A stretch of DNA of 64,000 bases from Planomicrobium okeanokoites (GTDB taxonomy: Bacteria; Bacillota; Bacilli; Bacillales_A; Planococcaceae): assembly GCF_003428875.1 (NCBI RefSeq), contig NZ_QQRS01000001.1:62001-126000 (forward strand), written 5' to 3'. Positions 54,038 to 63,535 of this stretch are shown here, piece after piece. The translations under genes and the position numbers were made by a program. Each line of letters opens with the position of its first letter. Position 1 is the stretch's first letter. The notes under the pieces were generated by a model that searched no databases, was not told the DNA's origin, and saw only the letters and a list, made by a program, of their open reading frames with translations.

Positions 54038-54514
54038 ATGAAATGTCCGGCTTGTCAGCATAACGGTACCCGTGTCGTGGATTCGCGGCCAGTAGATGAA
54101 TTGAAATCGATCAGGAGAAGAAGGGAATGTGAAGAATGCGGCTACCGGTTCACCACTTTCGAGAAAGTGGAAGAGATGCCGCTGATTGTCGTGAAAAAAG
54201 ACGGTTCCCGTGAAGAGTTCAGCCGCGAAAAAGTATTGCGCGGCTTGATCCGGGCTTGTGAGAAACGGCCGGTGCCGTTGGAAACATTAGAAGAGCTTGT
54301 CTTTACTATTGAAAAAAACCTTCGCAGAATCGGCAATGCCGAAGTGAAGTCTGAACAGGTCGGCGAAATGGTGATGGACAAACTGGCTGCAATCGACGAA
54401 GTGGCATATGTCCGTTTCGCTTCCGTCTATCGCCAGTTCAAAGACATCAATGTATTCATAGATGAACTGAAGGATTTATTGAACAAGAATCCGGATGACA
54501 AGATATCCGAGTAA
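54038..54514 (+). CDS. nrdR: transcriptional repressor NrdR
   Basis: Represses ribonucleotide reductase genes in response to ATP/dATP. 158 residues. Zinc ribbon Cys3, Cys6, Cys31, Cys34 ([16 protein letters not shown]) and an ATP-cone domain (about 49-139, [20 protein letters not shown]). ATG follows GGGGAGATGTC. It heads nrdR-dnaB-dnaI, as in B. subtilis (ytcG). Confidence 0.97.
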   Translation: MKCPACQHNGTRVVDSRPVDELKSIRRRRECEECGYRFTTFEKVEEMPLIVVKKDGSREEFSREKVLRGLIRACEKRPVPLETLEELVFTIEKNLRRIGNAEVKSEQVGEMVMDKLAAIDEVAYVRFASVYRQFKDINVFIDELKDLLNKNPDDKISE

Positions 54515-54525
54515 GGCGGTGACTT

Positions 54526-55887
54526 ATGACTGCGTTCTATAAGGAGTTGCAGGCAGCTGATGCTTTTAATATCCGTCTGCCCTATCCATTTTCCAATTAC
54601 GACCGCCAATTACTGACGCTGCTTTATCAGCCGATGGTCGGTGCTGAAGCGATTTCGCTTTACCTGACGCTTTGGGCAGAAGGAGAAGCGGAAAGAAATG
54701 AAACACCGCATTACACGCTGATGAACACCTTGGGCATGCCGATTGCGAAAATTTTTGAATCACGTCTCCAATTGGAAGCGATCGGTTTGCTGAAAACATA
54801 TAAAAAAGGAACAGAATCACGTACATTCCTTTATGAATTATGTCCGCCGCTTGACCCGAAAGACTTCTTCACTGATCCATTGTTGTCGATGTTCCTGTTC
54901 AGTAAGATTGGGGACATCGCTTACCGGAGAGTCAGGGATCGATTCATCCTGCCTGCGGAAGATATGGAATCATATGAGGAAGTTTCGCGTACATTCACGG
55001 ATATATTTCAGCCGGTGCATGCAAAAGCGGGTTATCCGAATGATTCGCAAAAAATGCAGCAGCGCGGACGTAAAGGTTATGAAGCGGAATACGATTTTGA
55101 TTTCAGTTTGCTTCACCAAGGGTTGTCCGAACAGCTGGTGCCGAAACGCGTTTTGACTGCGGCGATTAAAGACACCATCTGCAAACTCGCTTTCCTGTAC
55201 GGATGGGGACCGCTTGAAATGCAGAAAGTGATCCTGTTGGCCATTGACGATGATTACCGCCTTACTATAGAAGGAATTAAAAAATCCGCATCGGAATATT
55301 ATAAGATGACGGTATCTACCACTGCGCCCAAATTGGAACCGGTTCTCGTAAAAGCCTCGGAGCCTGCAACTGAACCGAAGAATCGCCAGGACGACTTGAT
55401 TTTATACCTGGAATCGGCTTCACCTGTCGAAGTGCTCCGGGATATTGCCGGGGGCAAAGAGCCGTTATCAGCCGATGTGCAGCTTGCCAATAATCTGGTC
55501 ATGCAGCACGGGATGGAACCTGCTGTGGTGAATGTCCTGCTGCAGTATGTTCTTTTGCGCACCGACATGAAATTGACTAAAGGCTATGTGGAAAAAATCG
55601 CTTCCCACTGGATCCGAAAAAATGTATCCACAGTTGCTGAAGCGATGGAACTTGCGCGTACCGAGCACGCCCAATATATGAAATGGAAATCAGAAGGGTC
55701 GCCTGCTGCAGCTTCGAAAAATCCAAGCCGTTCGGGCGGCAAGCCCGTTCGCGAGGAAAAATTGCCCGAATGGTTCTATACGAAGGACGAGCCGCAGGCA
55801 GCAGCTCCACAGAAAAACGAAAGCCTCGAAGTCGAAAAACAAAAACTTCTGGCGAAACTTGCTTTGAAAAAAGGGAAGGGTGATTAA
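54526..55887 (+). CDS. dnaB: replication initiation and membrane attachment protein DnaB
   Basis: Gram-positive primosome protein (not the helicase) that acts with DnaD and DnaI to load the replicative helicase. 453 residues. The N-terminal winged-helix part (about 1-130) is followed by a DnaB/DnaD-type domain (GPLEMQKVILLAIDDD, and LTKGYVEKIASHWIRKNVSTVAEAM). A Lys/Glu/Ala-rich C-terminus follows. Weak GGCGGTGA ribosome binding site 11 bases after nrdR. dnaI starts at the base after its stop. Confidence 0.94.
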   Translation: MTAFYKELQAADAFNIRLPYPFSNYDRQLLTLLYQPMVGAEAISLYLTLWAEGEAERNETPHYTLMNTLGMPIAKIFESRLQLEAIGLLKTYKKGTESRTFLYELCPPLDPKDFFTDPLLSMFLFSKIGDIAYRRVRDRFILPAEDMESYEEVSRTFTDIFQPVHAKAGYPNDSQKMQQRGRKGYEAEYDFDFSLLHQGLSEQLVPKRVLTAAIKDTICKLAFLYGWGPLEMQKVILLAIDDDYRLTIEGIKKSASEYYKMTVSTTAPKLEPVLVKASEPATEPKNRQDDLILYLESASPVEVLRDIAGGKEPLSADVQLANNLVMQHGMEPAVVNVLLQYVLLRTDMKLTKGYVEKIASHWIRKNVSTVAEAMELARTEHAQYMKWKSEGSPAAASKNPSRSGGKPVREEKLPEWFYTKDEPQAAAPQKNESLEVEKQKLLAKLALKKGKGD

Positions 55888-56823
55888 ATGGAACCGATAC
55901 GGGAAACCTTAAAACGGGTTGTCAATGCACCGGCTTTTTCAGAGCGTTACAACGATATGCGAAAGGAAGTGCTAGAAAACCCGGGCGTCCAGAATTTTCT
56001 TGAAGAACATGCCTCTGAAATCGATAAAAGCATCGTCGACCGCGGCATGCATAAATTATACGAGTACATCGACCAATCGCATGATTGCAATAAATGCCCT
56101 AGCCTGGATGGCTGCATCAATCATCTGAAAGGCTTCGAACCGAACCTGGTACTTGAACGCAATACGATCGGCATCGCTTATACACCGTGTAAGTCAAAAA
56201 ATGCCTATGACAATAAACGCCGCGCAAGCTCCCTGATCCACAGCATGTACATGCCGAAGGAAGTGATGCAGGCGACGCTGTCCAATTTCGAACCGGACGA
56301 CAGCCGGATGGAAGCATTCCGTGCAGTCGGCACTTTTCTTGATCAGGCGACCGGGCCGGATAACCTGCCTGAAAAAGGCTTGTTCTTCTACGGCAAATTC
56401 GGTGTGGGCAAATCCTATCTTTTAAGTGCTGTCGCAAATGAGCTGGCGGAAATGAATGTCAAATCGGTTTTGGTCTTCGTGCCTGAATTCATGCGCGAAA
56501 TGAAACAGGCCATCGGCGACCAGACGCTGCAGGAAAAAGTGGATTACGTCAAAAAGGCGGATGTTCTGATGCTGGATGATATTGGAGCGGAAGCAATGTC
56601 GAGCTGGACGCGTGATGAAGTGCTGGGCACCATCCTTCATTACCGGATGGCTGAAAAGCTTCCGACGTTCATGACGTCGAATTTCAGCTACTCAGAACTT
56701 CAGCATCATCTCACATATTCCCAGCGTGGTGAAAAAGAAGATTTGAAAGCGGCGCGTGTTATGGAACGGATCCGTGCACTTACGAGTCCTGTAAAGATGG
56801 ACGGTCGCAATTGGCGGAATTAA
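55888..56823 (+). CDS. dnaI: primosomal helicase loader DnaI
   Basis: AAA+ ATPase that loads the replicative helicase DnaC. 311 residues: an N-terminal helicase-binding domain with Cys67, Cys70, Cys76 and Cys101 as likely zinc ligands (SHDCNKCPSLDGC), then an AAA+ domain with Walker A GKFGVGKS (169-176) and Walker B VLMLDDIGAE. Its ATG directly follows the dnaB stop, with AAGGGAAGGGTG as ribosome binding site. The sporulation-linked ytxC and neighbour ytxB found after dnaI in B. subtilis are absent. Confidence 0.96.
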   Translation: MEPIRETLKRVVNAPAFSERYNDMRKEVLENPGVQNFLEEHASEIDKSIVDRGMHKLYEYIDQSHDCNKCPSLDGCINHLKGFEPNLVLERNTIGIAYTPCKSKNAYDNKRRASSLIHSMYMPKEVMQATLSNFEPDDSRMEAFRAVGTFLDQATGPDNLPEKGLFFYGKFGVGKSYLLSAVANELAEMNVKSVLVFVPEFMREMKQAIGDQTLQEKVDYVKKADVLMLDDIGAEAMSSWTRDEVLGTILHYRMAEKLPTFMTSNFSYSELQHHLTYSQRGEKEDLKAARVMERIRALTSPVKMDGRNWRN

Positions 56824-56864
56824 ATTAATTCGGAGAACATTTAAATGCATTTTATTTACAGTGA

Positions 56865-56893
56865 TTGCATTTTGGATGCTTTCGGTTTATAGT
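56865..56893 (+). promoter_or_regulatory. thrS promoter (sigma-A)
   Basis: TTGCAT (56865-56870), 17-bp spacer, TATAGT (56888-56893). Predicted start about 56900. Confidence 0.75.
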
Positions 56894-56899
56894 GAATTT

Positions 56900-57164
56900 A
56901 ATCGAAATATGATTTTAAATGCGACGACGAGGACAATAATGAATTGCACGACTTCCAGAGAGAGAAGCCCAGGCTGAAAGCTTCTTAAGAAACGGCCATC
57001 CATTTACCGCCTCCGAGCAGCAGTTGTGAACTTAATTAGTAGCAGCTGCCGGCAACCGGCCCGTTAGCCGATGCAGAGCTTCGTTCCATTCAGTTTGCTG
57101 AGTGGGACAGAAGAAGGGTGGAACCGCGAACTGAGCTTCGTCCCTTTGGGATGGGGCTTTTTTG
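56900..57164 (+). promoter_or_regulatory. T-box riboswitch of thrS
   Basis: The AGAGAGA motif near 56958, Stem I arms, the T-box GGGTGGAACCGCG at about 57116-57128 and a terminator hairpin at 57132-57164 before the T run. An ACC triplet at 57006-57008 is a possible threonine specifier. Together with thrS downstream this is a clear tRNA-Thr sensing leader; the specifier position is tentative. Confidence 0.92.
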
Positions 57165-57225
57165 TGTTCCAAAAGTTTCTGCAGTGCATCATGGAAAAAG
57201 ATGAAACTCAAAAGGAGAGATTGCT

Positions 57226-59154
57226 ATGTCAGACATGATCAATTTGAAATTCCCGGACGGGGCCGTAAAAGAATTCGAACGGGGTACAACAACAGAAGAC
57301 GTGGCCCAGTCAATCAGCCCGGGACTTCGCAAAAAAGCGCTTGCCGGAAAACTTGGCGACCGCCTTGTTGATTTGAAAGCGCCGCTTAACGAAGACGGGG
57401 ACATTGCGATCATCACAGCGGAATCGGATGAGGCACTTGAAATTCTCCGCCACAGTTCAGCGCATTTATTGGCCCAGGCAGTTAAACGCCTTTATCCGGA
57501 CGCGAAGCTTGGCGTCGGTCCCGTGATCGAACATGGTTTCTATTATGACATCGATACAGAATCGGCGATCACTTCAGAAGACCTTCCGAAAATCGAGAAG
57601 GAAATGAAGAAAATCATCGGTGAAAACCTTGAAATCGTCTGTCACAGTGTTTCCCGCGGAGAAGCGCAGGAACGTTTCGCAGCGATCGAAGATCCATACA
57701 AGCTGGAGCTGCTTGAAGCAATTCCGGAAGACGAGCAGGTTACAATTTATGAGCAAGGCGAGTTTTTCGATCTTTGCCGCGGCATCCACGTTCCGGCAAC
57801 AGGCAAACTGAAAGAATTCAAATTGCTGAGCGTTGCCGGTGCATATTGGAGAGGCGACAGCGACAATAAAATGCTGCAGCGTATTTACGGAACTGCCTTC
57901 TTCAAAAAAGAAGACCTGAAAGCGCATCTTGAAATGCTGGAAGAAGCGAAAGAACGCGATCACCGTAAAATCGGTAAAGAACTGAACCTGTTCATGAATT
58001 CTCAGAAAGTTGGACAGGGGCTGCCGATGTGGCTGCCAAAAGGCGCGACAATCCGTCGCATCATCGAGCGCTATATCGTCGATAAAGAAGAACGTCTGGG
58101 CTATGACCACGTCTACACTCCGGTTCTGGGCAGCGTTGACCTTTATAAGACAAGCGGACACTGGGATCATTACCAGGAAGACATGTTCCCGGTCATGAGC
58201 ATGGATAATGAAGATCTGGTTCTTCGTCCGATGAACTGCCCGCATCACATGATGATTTTCAAACAGGGCATCCATTCCTACCGCCAGATGCCGGTCCGCA
58301 TCGCGGAACTTGGGCTTATGCACCGTTACGAAATGTCCGGCGCATTATCAGGCTTGCAGCGCGTTCGCGGCATGACTTTGAACGATGCACATTTATTCGT
58401 AAGACCAGATCAGATCAAAGACGAATTCAAACGAGTGGTCAATTTAGTTGTGCAAGTCTATAAAGATTTCGACATCAAGGATTATTCATTCCGTGTGTCA
58501 TATCGTGATCCTGAAGACAAAGAAAAATACTTTGATGACGATGCAATGTGGGAACGTGCACAATCCATGCTGAAGGAAGCGATGGATGAAATGGGATTGG
58601 ATTATGTGGAAGCGGAAGGGGAAGCGGCATTCTACGGCCCGAAATTGGATGTACAGGTGAAAACTGCGCTCGGTAAAGAAGAGACTCTTTCTACTGTACA
58701 GCTTGATTTCCTGTTGCCTGAGCGTTTCGACCTTTCCTATATCGGAGAAGACGGCAAACAGCATCGTCCGGTTGTCATCCACCGCGGTGTCGTTTCAACA
58801 ATGGAACGTTTTGTCGCATTCCTGATCGAAGAATACAAAGGTGCTTTCCCGACTTGGCTGGCGCCAGTGCAAGTGGAAATCATACCGGTATCTCTCGATG
58901 TCCACAGTGATTATGCGAATGAAGTGCAGGAAAAACTGCAGGCCCACAAACTGCGTGTAGATATTGACGGACGCGATGAGAAACTTGGTTACAAGATCCG
59001 CGAAGCGCAAATGCAGAAAGTTCCTTATATGCTCGTTCTGGGAGATAAGGAGCTGGAAGACGGTTCTGTCAACGTCCGTAAATACGGTGAACAGAAATCG
59101 GAAAGTATGCCTTTCGATGACTTCCTGTCGATGATCCGAGGGGAACTTCGATAG
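57226..59154 (+). CDS. thrS: threonyl-tRNA synthetase
   Basis: Class II synthetase, 642 residues, full length. TGS domain (1-64), editing domain with the [16 protein letters not shown] motif (about 76-91), catalytic core with zinc ligands in [10 protein letters not shown], motif 2 [19 protein letters not shown], motif 3 [11 protein letters not shown] and an anticodon-binding domain (about 535-642). ATG follows AAAGGAGAGATTGCT. Expression is set by the upstream T-box. Confidence 0.98.
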   Translation: MSDMINLKFPDGAVKEFERGTTTEDVAQSISPGLRKKALAGKLGDRLVDLKAPLNEDGDIAIITAESDEALEILRHSSAHLLAQAVKRLYPDAKLGVGPVIEHGFYYDIDTESAITSEDLPKIEKEMKKIIGENLEIVCHSVSRGEAQERFAAIEDPYKLELLEAIPEDEQVTIYEQGEFFDLCRGIHVPATGKLKEFKLLSVAGAYWRGDSDNKMLQRIYGTAFFKKEDLKAHLEMLEEAKERDHRKIGKELNLFMNSQKVGQGLPMWLPKGATIRRIIERYIVDKEERLGYDHVYTPVLGSVDLYKTSGHWDHYQEDMFPVMSMDNEDLVLRPMNCPHHMMIFKQGIHSYRQMPVRIAELGLMHRYEMSGALSGLQRVRGMTLNDAHLFVRPDQIKDEFKRVVNLVVQVYKDFDIKDYSFRVSYRDPEDKEKYFDDDAMWERAQSMLKEAMDEMGLDYVEAEGEAAFYGPKLDVQVKTALGKEETLSTVQLDFLLPERFDLSYIGEDGKQHRPVVIHRGVVSTMERFVAFLIEEYKGAFPTWLAPVQVEIIPVSLDVHSDYANEVQEKLQAHKLRVDIDGRDEKLGYKIREAQMQKVPYMLVLGDKELEDGSVNVRKYGEQKSESMPFDDFLSMIRGELR

Positions 59155-59182
59155 GGTTAAACTAAAGACATTCCATATGTAA

Positions 59183-59266
59183 CGCTTCGGCGCTTAGGAC
59201 AAAGCTCCCGCAATAAGCCGAGAAGAGCACTCGTCTTATTGCTTCGCTCAGTCCATAGGCGCGCCG
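59183..59266 (+). repeat. family C palindromic element, copy C2
   Basis: Matches C1: GGACAAAGCTCCCGCAATAA, then GCCGAGAAGAGCACTCGTC, TTATTGC and GTCC. The inner stem is identical to C1; flanks differ. It stands 20 bases before B3. Confidence 0.8.
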
Positions 59267-59286
59267 GCGCTAGAGAAAGTTCTAAA

Positions 59287-59417
59287 GATATGGAGCAAAA
59301 CAGCGAAGACGCCTTGGGGACCAAGCGAAGTGCTGAGATCCACTCGGGCGAAGTGAAACGAGCACGAGTTAGCTCAGCGCGAGCCCCCAGGCAAGCGTAG
59401 CTGTTTTGCGGAATATC
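59287..59417 (+). mobile_element. family B MITE-like element, copy B3
   Basis: 131 bp, GATATGGAGCAAAACA to TGTTTTGCGGAATATC, same length and orientation as B2. Its right end lies 33 bases before the infC promoter. Confidence 0.85.
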
Positions 59418-59449
59418 GGCTATGCTGGAAACCTATATTGATAAACAAG

Positions 59450-59478
59450 TTGACACGCCTACAGGTGCGTGGTATTAT
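59450..59478 (+). promoter_or_regulatory. infC operon promoter (sigma-A)
   Basis: Perfect -35 TTGACA (59450-59455), 17-bp spacer, TATTAT (59473-59478). Confidence 0.88.
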
Positions 59479-59484
59479 AGTTAA

Positions 59485-59699
59485 GGTTATAGAATACTTA
59501 TATGTGCAAGCAGGAGCACCCGCTTCTCACCTGATCGACCAATTGTTGGCAGGTAGACACGATTTGACTTTTTGCACGCCGAGGCGTGCTGTCATAAATT
59601 GCGGGTGGGCCGAACGAGGTCCATCCGCTTTTTCTTTGGATCGGAACCTGTAAGCCGACGTGGTCGGTTACGCATTTTAAGCTATTCGCAACACTATCC
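59485..59699 (+). promoter_or_regulatory. L20 leader with attenuator, upstream of infC
   Basis: About 215-base leader before infC. A terminator-like hairpin GCGGGTGG/CCATCCGC with TTTTTCTTT at 59601-59637 is followed by GTAA-CCGAC/GTCGG-TTAC (59650-59671). In B. subtilis, L20 binds the infC leader and causes premature termination. Position, operon and hairpin agree. Confidence 0.75.
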
Positions 59700-59713
59700 G
59701 GAGGTGGATTATT

Positions 59714-60232
59714 ATTAGCAAAGACAGTAATGTAAACGAAGGCATTCGTGCACGGGAATTACGGGTTATTGATCAAAACGGTGAACAGCTCGGCATTAAA
59801 ACGCGCAACGAAGCCCTAGAAATTGCAGGTCGTGTCAACTTGGATCTGGTTCTTGTGGCTCCTCAAGCTAAGCCGCCGGTTGCCCGCATCATGGACCATG
59901 GTAAGTTCAAGTTTGAACAGCAGAAGAAGGAACGTGAGATTCGCAAGAATCAGAAAGTCATCGTAGTGAAAGAGGTTCGTTTGAGCCCTGGGATCGACGA
60001 TCACGACTTCAACACGAAACTTCGGAACGCAATCAAGTTCCTTGAAAAAGGCGACAAAGTCAAAGCTTCAATCCGTTTTAAAGGCCGTGCGATCACGCAC
60101 AAAGAAATCGGACAACGTGTACTTGAACGCTTCGCTGAAGCGTGCAAAGAAGTTGCGACGGTTGAACAGCGCCCTAAAATGGACGGACGCAGCATGTTCT
60201 TGATGCTGGCTCCAGTCAACGAAAAAGAATAA
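59714..60232 (+). CDS. infC: translation initiation factor IF-3 with AUU start
   Basis: Prevents premature subunit joining and checks start-codon selection. 172 residues: an N-terminal domain ([21 protein letters not shown]), linker and C-terminal domain ([20 protein letters not shown]). No ATG, GTG or TTG gives a full protein. ATT at 59714, 9 bases after GGAGG, gives [14 protein letters not shown], matching the conserved N-terminus. AUU is the known infC start in E. coli, where IF-3 represses its own translation through it. An in-frame TTG at 59840 would cut off 42 residues. Confidence 0.95.
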   Translation: MSKDSNVNEGIRARELRVIDQNGEQLGIKTRNEALEIAGRVNLDLVLVAPQAKPPVARIMDHGKFKFEQQKKEREIRKNQKVIVVKEVRLSPGIDDHDFNTKLRNAIKFLEKGDKVKASIRFKGRAITHKEIGQRVLERFAEACKEVATVEQRPKMDGRSMFLMLAPVNEKE

Positions 60233-60260
60233 CAGTACAATTGTTTAGGAGGAACTCGAA

Positions 60261-60461
60261 ATGCCGAAAATGAAAAGCCATAGCGGTGCGTCAAAACGTT
60301 TCAAGAAAACTGGAACAGGTAAAGTAAAACGCAATCGTTCACACACAAGCCACTTATTTGCAAACAAATCGACTAAGCAAAAGCGTAAACTCCGTAAAGG
60401 GAAACTCGTATCTTCAGGCGATTTGAAACGCATTAAATCTTTGATCTACAACATGAAATAA
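60261..60461 (+). CDS. rpmI: 50S ribosomal protein L35
   Basis: 66 residues, very basic ([20 protein letters not shown], ending [12 protein letters not shown]), standard length. ATG follows TAGGAGGAACTCG. Second gene of infC-rpmI-rplT. The family A element begins about 4 bases after its stop, separating it from rplT. Confidence 0.98.
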   Translation: MPKMKSHSGASKRFKKTGTGKVKRNRSHTSHLFANKSTKQKRKLRKGKLVSSGDLKRIKSLIYNMK

Positions 60462-60465
60462 AAAC

Positions 60466-60590
60466 GAAAAGCGAAAACGGCCGTTCAGCTCCGGCAGACT
60501 TAAGATGAACTTCCGAAGCGGCGTTTTTTGCCGCACAGGAAGGGCAGCTTAAGACCGAGGAGTTGGCCCGTTGAAGTCTGGACAAGACCG
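60466..60590 (+). repeat. family A element, copy A5 inside a ribosomal-protein operon
   Basis: About 125 bp between rpmI and rplT. Stems: AACGGCC/GGCC(C)GTT, AGCTCC/GGAGTT, CTTAAG/CTTAAG, CTTCC/GGAAG and GCGGC/GCCGC; ends GTCTGGACAAGACC. Inner stems differ from A1, A2 and A4 but pair. It ends 45 bases before the rplT start. Confidence 0.85.
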
Positions 60591-60635
60591 AACAAAAAAT
60601 CGAATTCTTTATATTCAAGCAGGAGGTAATGTATT

Positions 60636-60995
60636 ATGCCACGCGTAAAAGGTGGAACAGTGACGCGCCAGCGTCGTAAAAAGGTCATTAAATTAGCAAA
60701 AGGTTATTATGGTGCGAAGCACATCCTTTTCAAAGTAGCAAACCAACAGGTGATGAAGTCAGGTAACTATGCTTACCGTGACCGTCGCAACAAAAAACGT
60801 GACTTCCGCAGATTGTGGATCACTCGTATCAACGCAGCAGCTCGTTTGAACGACATCTCTTACAGCCGTCTAATGAACGGTTTGAAAGTTGCCGGCATCG
60901 ACATCAACCGCAAAATGCTAGCTGAAATCGCTGTATCTGATGCAGCTGCATTCACAGCACTGGCTGACCAAGCTAAAAAAGCATTGAACAAATAA
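60636..60995 (+). CDS. rplT: 50S ribosomal protein L20
   Basis: 119-residue 23S rRNA-binding assembly protein ([39 protein letters not shown]). ATG follows GCAGGAGGTAATG. It is the expected autorepressor of the infC operon through the leader at 59485. Spacing from rpmI is enlarged to about 175 bases by the A5 element. Confidence 0.98.
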   Translation: MPRVKGGTVTRQRRKKVIKLAKGYYGAKHILFKVANQQVMKSGNYAYRDRRNKKRDFRRLWITRINAAARLNDISYSRLMNGLKVAGIDINRKMLAEIAVSDAAAFTALADQAKKALNK

Positions 60996-61004
60996 GATAA
61001 TGCA

Positions 61005-61041
61005 CAAAAAAGACTGGCGATCATTCGCCAGTCTTTTTTCA
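61005..61041 (+). terminator. infC operon terminator
   Basis: AAAAAAGACTGGCG, 6-base loop, CGCCAGTCTTTTTTC. The ysdA ribosome binding site follows at once. Confidence 0.93.
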
Positions 61042-61055
61042 TGGAGGAATATAAA

Positions 61056-61334
61056 ATGTTTATTGTGATTTCCGCTTATATCGCTATCCTGTCCCTGATG
61101 GCTTTCATAATGATGAAAATTGATAAACGGCAGGCGCAGAAGCGTGGCCAGCGGATACCAGAGAAGAATCTGTGGAGAGTCGCTTTGTTCGGCGGCGGCA
61201 TCGGCGCTTATATGGGCATGATGGCTTTCCGCCATAAAACAAAGCATACGAATTTCCGGATCGGTTTCCTTATGCTGGCATTGCTTCAGGCAGCGCTGCT
61301 CGTTTGGCTTTACACGGAATTCGGATTGCGTTAA
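61056..61334 (+). CDS. ysdA: DUF1294 membrane protein YsdA
   Basis: 92 residues with an N-terminal membrane segment (about 2-20), a basic cytoplasmic loop (KIDKRQAQKRGQRIPEKNLW) and further hydrophobic segments (about 41-58, 69-88). GxxGAYMGMMAFRHKTKH is the DUF1294 hallmark. Position after rplT matches B. subtilis ysdA. Function unknown. ATG 61056 with GGAGG upstream. Its stop codon overlaps that of ysdB on the other strand (TTAA). Confidence 0.85.
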   Translation: MFIVISAYIAILSLMAFIMMKIDKRQAQKRGQRIPEKNLWRVALFGGGIGAYMGMMAFRHKTKHTNFRIGFLMLALLQAALLVWLYTEFGLR

Positions 61335-61723
61335 GCGCCGGTTTCACTTTTCATCAATTGCTCAATCGGATTTTTCCAGTTGATCGCAGCATTCGGGTAG
61401 TTCATGCGGATTTCTTTTTCGAGAAAATGGAAATCCTCTTTCGTAAATCCCTGGAGCTTTGCGGGATCTTCTGCCCAAACGAATATTGAAACCACTTCAA
61501 AAGCATCGTCTGTGGTTCCCAGGTATTTTTCACCTTCAAAGATGGCGCCGCGCAATGTAATAAAAAAATTTTTGCGGACATTCTGGACATCATCAAAGAA
61601 GTAATACGATTTACTTTCGACTGCCGCATCGAATTTTCGTTTCGGGTCGAATACATAGCGCAATAAACGATAGAATAGATATATAATTAATGCAATTACA
61701 ATGAAACGGATAATGATGGCCAT
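61331..61723 (-). CDS. ysdB: YsdB-family membrane-anchored protein
   Basis: 130 residues with an N-terminal membrane segment (about 2-21, AIIIRFIVIALIIYLFYRLL) and a soluble domain (VESKSYYFFDDVQNVRKNFF, GAIFEGEKYLGTTDDAFEV). It matches YsdB, annotated in B. subtilis as a sigma-W pathway protein next to ysdA and ysdC. ATG follows AAGGGGGTATTTTGC. Here it faces ysdA and overlaps it by 4 bases. Confidence 0.85.
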   Translation of the reverse strand: MAIIIRFIVIALIIYLFYRLLRYVFDPKRKFDAAVESKSYYFFDDVQNVRKNFFITLRGAIFEGEKYLGTTDDAFEVVSIFVWAEDPAKLQGFTKEDFHFLEKEIRMNYPNAAINWKNPIEQLMKSETGA

Positions 61724-61816
61724 GCAAAATACCCCCTTGGAAAAGTGGTTGTCATGTATAATACGGACATAAAGAATTATGGTTTCAAGATTTATTGAAA
61801 AAAAAGGAGGATTCTT

Positions 61817-62302
61817 ATGAATTTAGAGAAATTATTCAGCATGCAGGAAGAATTGGACCGTTACATCCAGACGAACAACTCAGCTGAGGGTGACCTCTTC
61901 GAGAAAAAAGGGCTGGCCCTCATCGTCGAACTGGCTGAGCTGGCGAATGAAACCCGCACCTTCAAATTCTGGAGCGCAAAGGGCCCCTCGGAACGTGAAG
62001 TGATTTTGGAAGAATATGTGGATTCCATCCATTTTTTATTGTCCCTCGGAATCGAAAAAGATCTGAATATGCTGAAGGAGTGGCCGGATCCGTTGCTGGA
62101 AGAAGATCTGACTACAGTCTTTCTGAAGACGAATCAAAGCATATTGGAGTTTCTGGAGAAACATTCAATGTCGACTTACCAGCGGGTTTGGAGCTGCTAC
62201 GGCAATATTGCCGACATTTTAGGATTCAGCTATGAAGAAATCTTGGATGCTTATGTAGCGAAAAACCAGAAGAATTACGACCGCCAAAAAGATGGCTATT
62301 AA
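61817..62302 (+). CDS. dimeric all-alpha dUTP diphosphatase
   Basis: 161 residues of the MazG-related dUTPase_2 family: hydrolyses dUTP to dUMP, keeping uracil out of DNA. Metal-binding acidic residues are in LIVELAELANETRTFKFW and LEEYVDSIHFLL (the ExxE and ExxD pattern). ATG follows AAAAAAGGAGGATTC. It is inserted between ysdB and ysdC. Other MazG-fold pyrophosphatases cannot be fully excluded, but the length and the FKFW segment favour dUTPase. Confidence 0.88.
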   Translation: MNLEKLFSMQEELDRYIQTNNSAEGDLFEKKGLALIVELAELANETRTFKFWSAKGPSEREVILEEYVDSIHFLLSLGIEKDLNMLKEWPDPLLEEDLTTVFLKTNQSILEFLEKHSMSTYQRVWSCYGNIADILGFSYEEILDAYVAKNQKNYDRQKDGY

Positions 62303-62381
62303 TCCATTAGATGAATTTTTTGAAAATAAACGCAGGTTCATTTATAATGGACAAGTGAGACTATTTAGGAGGTCGAAATAA

Positions 62382-63470
62382 ATGGTAAAATTAGACGAAA
62401 CGCTTCAAATGTTGAAAGATTTGACTGATGCAAACGGTATTCCAGGCAATGAACGCCAATCGCGCGAAGTCATGAAGAAATACATAGCGCCTTTTGCCGA
62501 CTCAATTGAAACGGACGGGCTGGGAAGCCTGATCGCTAAAAAAGAAGGGCAAGCTGACGGACCGAAAATCATGGTAGCCGGCCACTTGGATGAAGTAGGC
62601 TTCATGATTTCACAGATCGACGATAAAGGATTCCTTAAATTCCAGACTGTCGGCGGATGGTGGAACCAGGTTATGCTGGCACAGCGCGTAACCATCACTA
62701 CACGCAGCGGCAAGGAAATCACAGGCGTAATCGGTTCTAAACCACCGCATATCCTGTCTCCTGAAGCACGTAAAAAACCTGTCGAAATCAAAGACATGTT
62801 CATCGACATCGGTGCGTCTTCACGCGACGAAGTAAAAGAATGGGGCGTTACACCAGGCGATATGGTGACACCTTATTTCGAATTCCAGGCTATGACAAAC
62901 GAAAAATTCCTATTGGCGAAAGCTTGGGACAACCGCATCGGCTGCGCAATCGCAATCGATGTATTGAAAGGTCTTAAAGGCCAGGATCACCCGAACGTCG
63001 TTTATGGCGTAGGAACAGTCCAGGAAGAAGTCGGACTTCGCGGCGCGAAAACAGCGACAGCGAAAATCCAGCCGGATATCGGATTTGCAGTGGACGTGGG
63101 CATCGCCGGCGACACTCCGGGCATCACTGCTCAGGAATCCAACAGCAAAATGGGCGACGGACCTCAAATCCTGCTATTTGACGCTTCCATGGTATCTCAC
63201 CGCGGCTTGCGCGAACTCGTTGTTGATACAGCGGAAGAAGCAGGCATCCCGTACCAATTCGAAACGATTGCAGGCGGCGGAACTGACGCCGGCTCGATCC
63301 ACTTGACGGCGAACGGCGTTCCAGCCCTGTCGATTGGCGTAGCAACCCGCTACATCCACTCACACGCCGGCATTCTTCACCGCGACGACTACGAAAACGC
63401 AGTCAAACTGATCATCGAAGTCATCAAAAAATTGGACAAAGACACAGTAGCGAAAATTACATTCGAATAA
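62382..63470 (+). CDS. ysdC: M42-family glutamyl/aminopeptidase YsdC
   Basis: 362-residue cobalt- or zinc-dependent aminopeptidase of the TET/M42 family, probably a large cytosolic oligomer degrading peptides. Metal and catalytic residues: [11 protein letters not shown] (His, Asp), KAWDNRIGC (Asp), [10 protein letters not shown] (two Glu), [11 protein letters not shown] (Asp) and [13 protein letters not shown] (His). ATG follows TAGGAGGTCG. Earlier annotations call such proteins endoglucanases, which is a historical error. Confidence 0.94.
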   Translation: MVKLDETLQMLKDLTDANGIPGNERQSREVMKKYIAPFADSIETDGLGSLIAKKEGQADGPKIMVAGHLDEVGFMISQIDDKGFLKFQTVGGWWNQVMLAQRVTITTRSGKEITGVIGSKPPHILSPEARKKPVEIKDMFIDIGASSRDEVKEWGVTPGDMVTPYFEFQAMTNEKFLLAKAWDNRIGCAIAIDVLKGLKGQDHPNVVYGVGTVQEEVGLRGAKTATAKIQPDIGFAVDVGIAGDTPGITAQESNSKMGDGPQILLFDASMVSHRGLRELVVDTAEEAGIPYQFETIAGGGTDAGSIHLTANGVPALSIGVATRYIHSHAGILHRDDYENAVKLIIEVIKKLDKDTVAKITFE

Positions 63471-63478
63471 ATATTACG

Positions 63479-63508
63479 ACCCCGGCCGAGTTTGGCTGGG
63501 GTTTTTTG
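63479..63508 (+). terminator. ysdC terminator
   Basis: ACCCCGGCC, loop, GGCTGGGGTTTTTTG (one bulge). Confidence 0.85.
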
Positions 63509-63535
63509 TTGTTTTTAGGAGTGTGTTACGCATAC

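Noticed and set aside
59438..59653. 71-codon frame between B3 and infC
   Set aside because: It starts before the promoter, covers the L20 leader and attenuator, and has no ribosome binding site.
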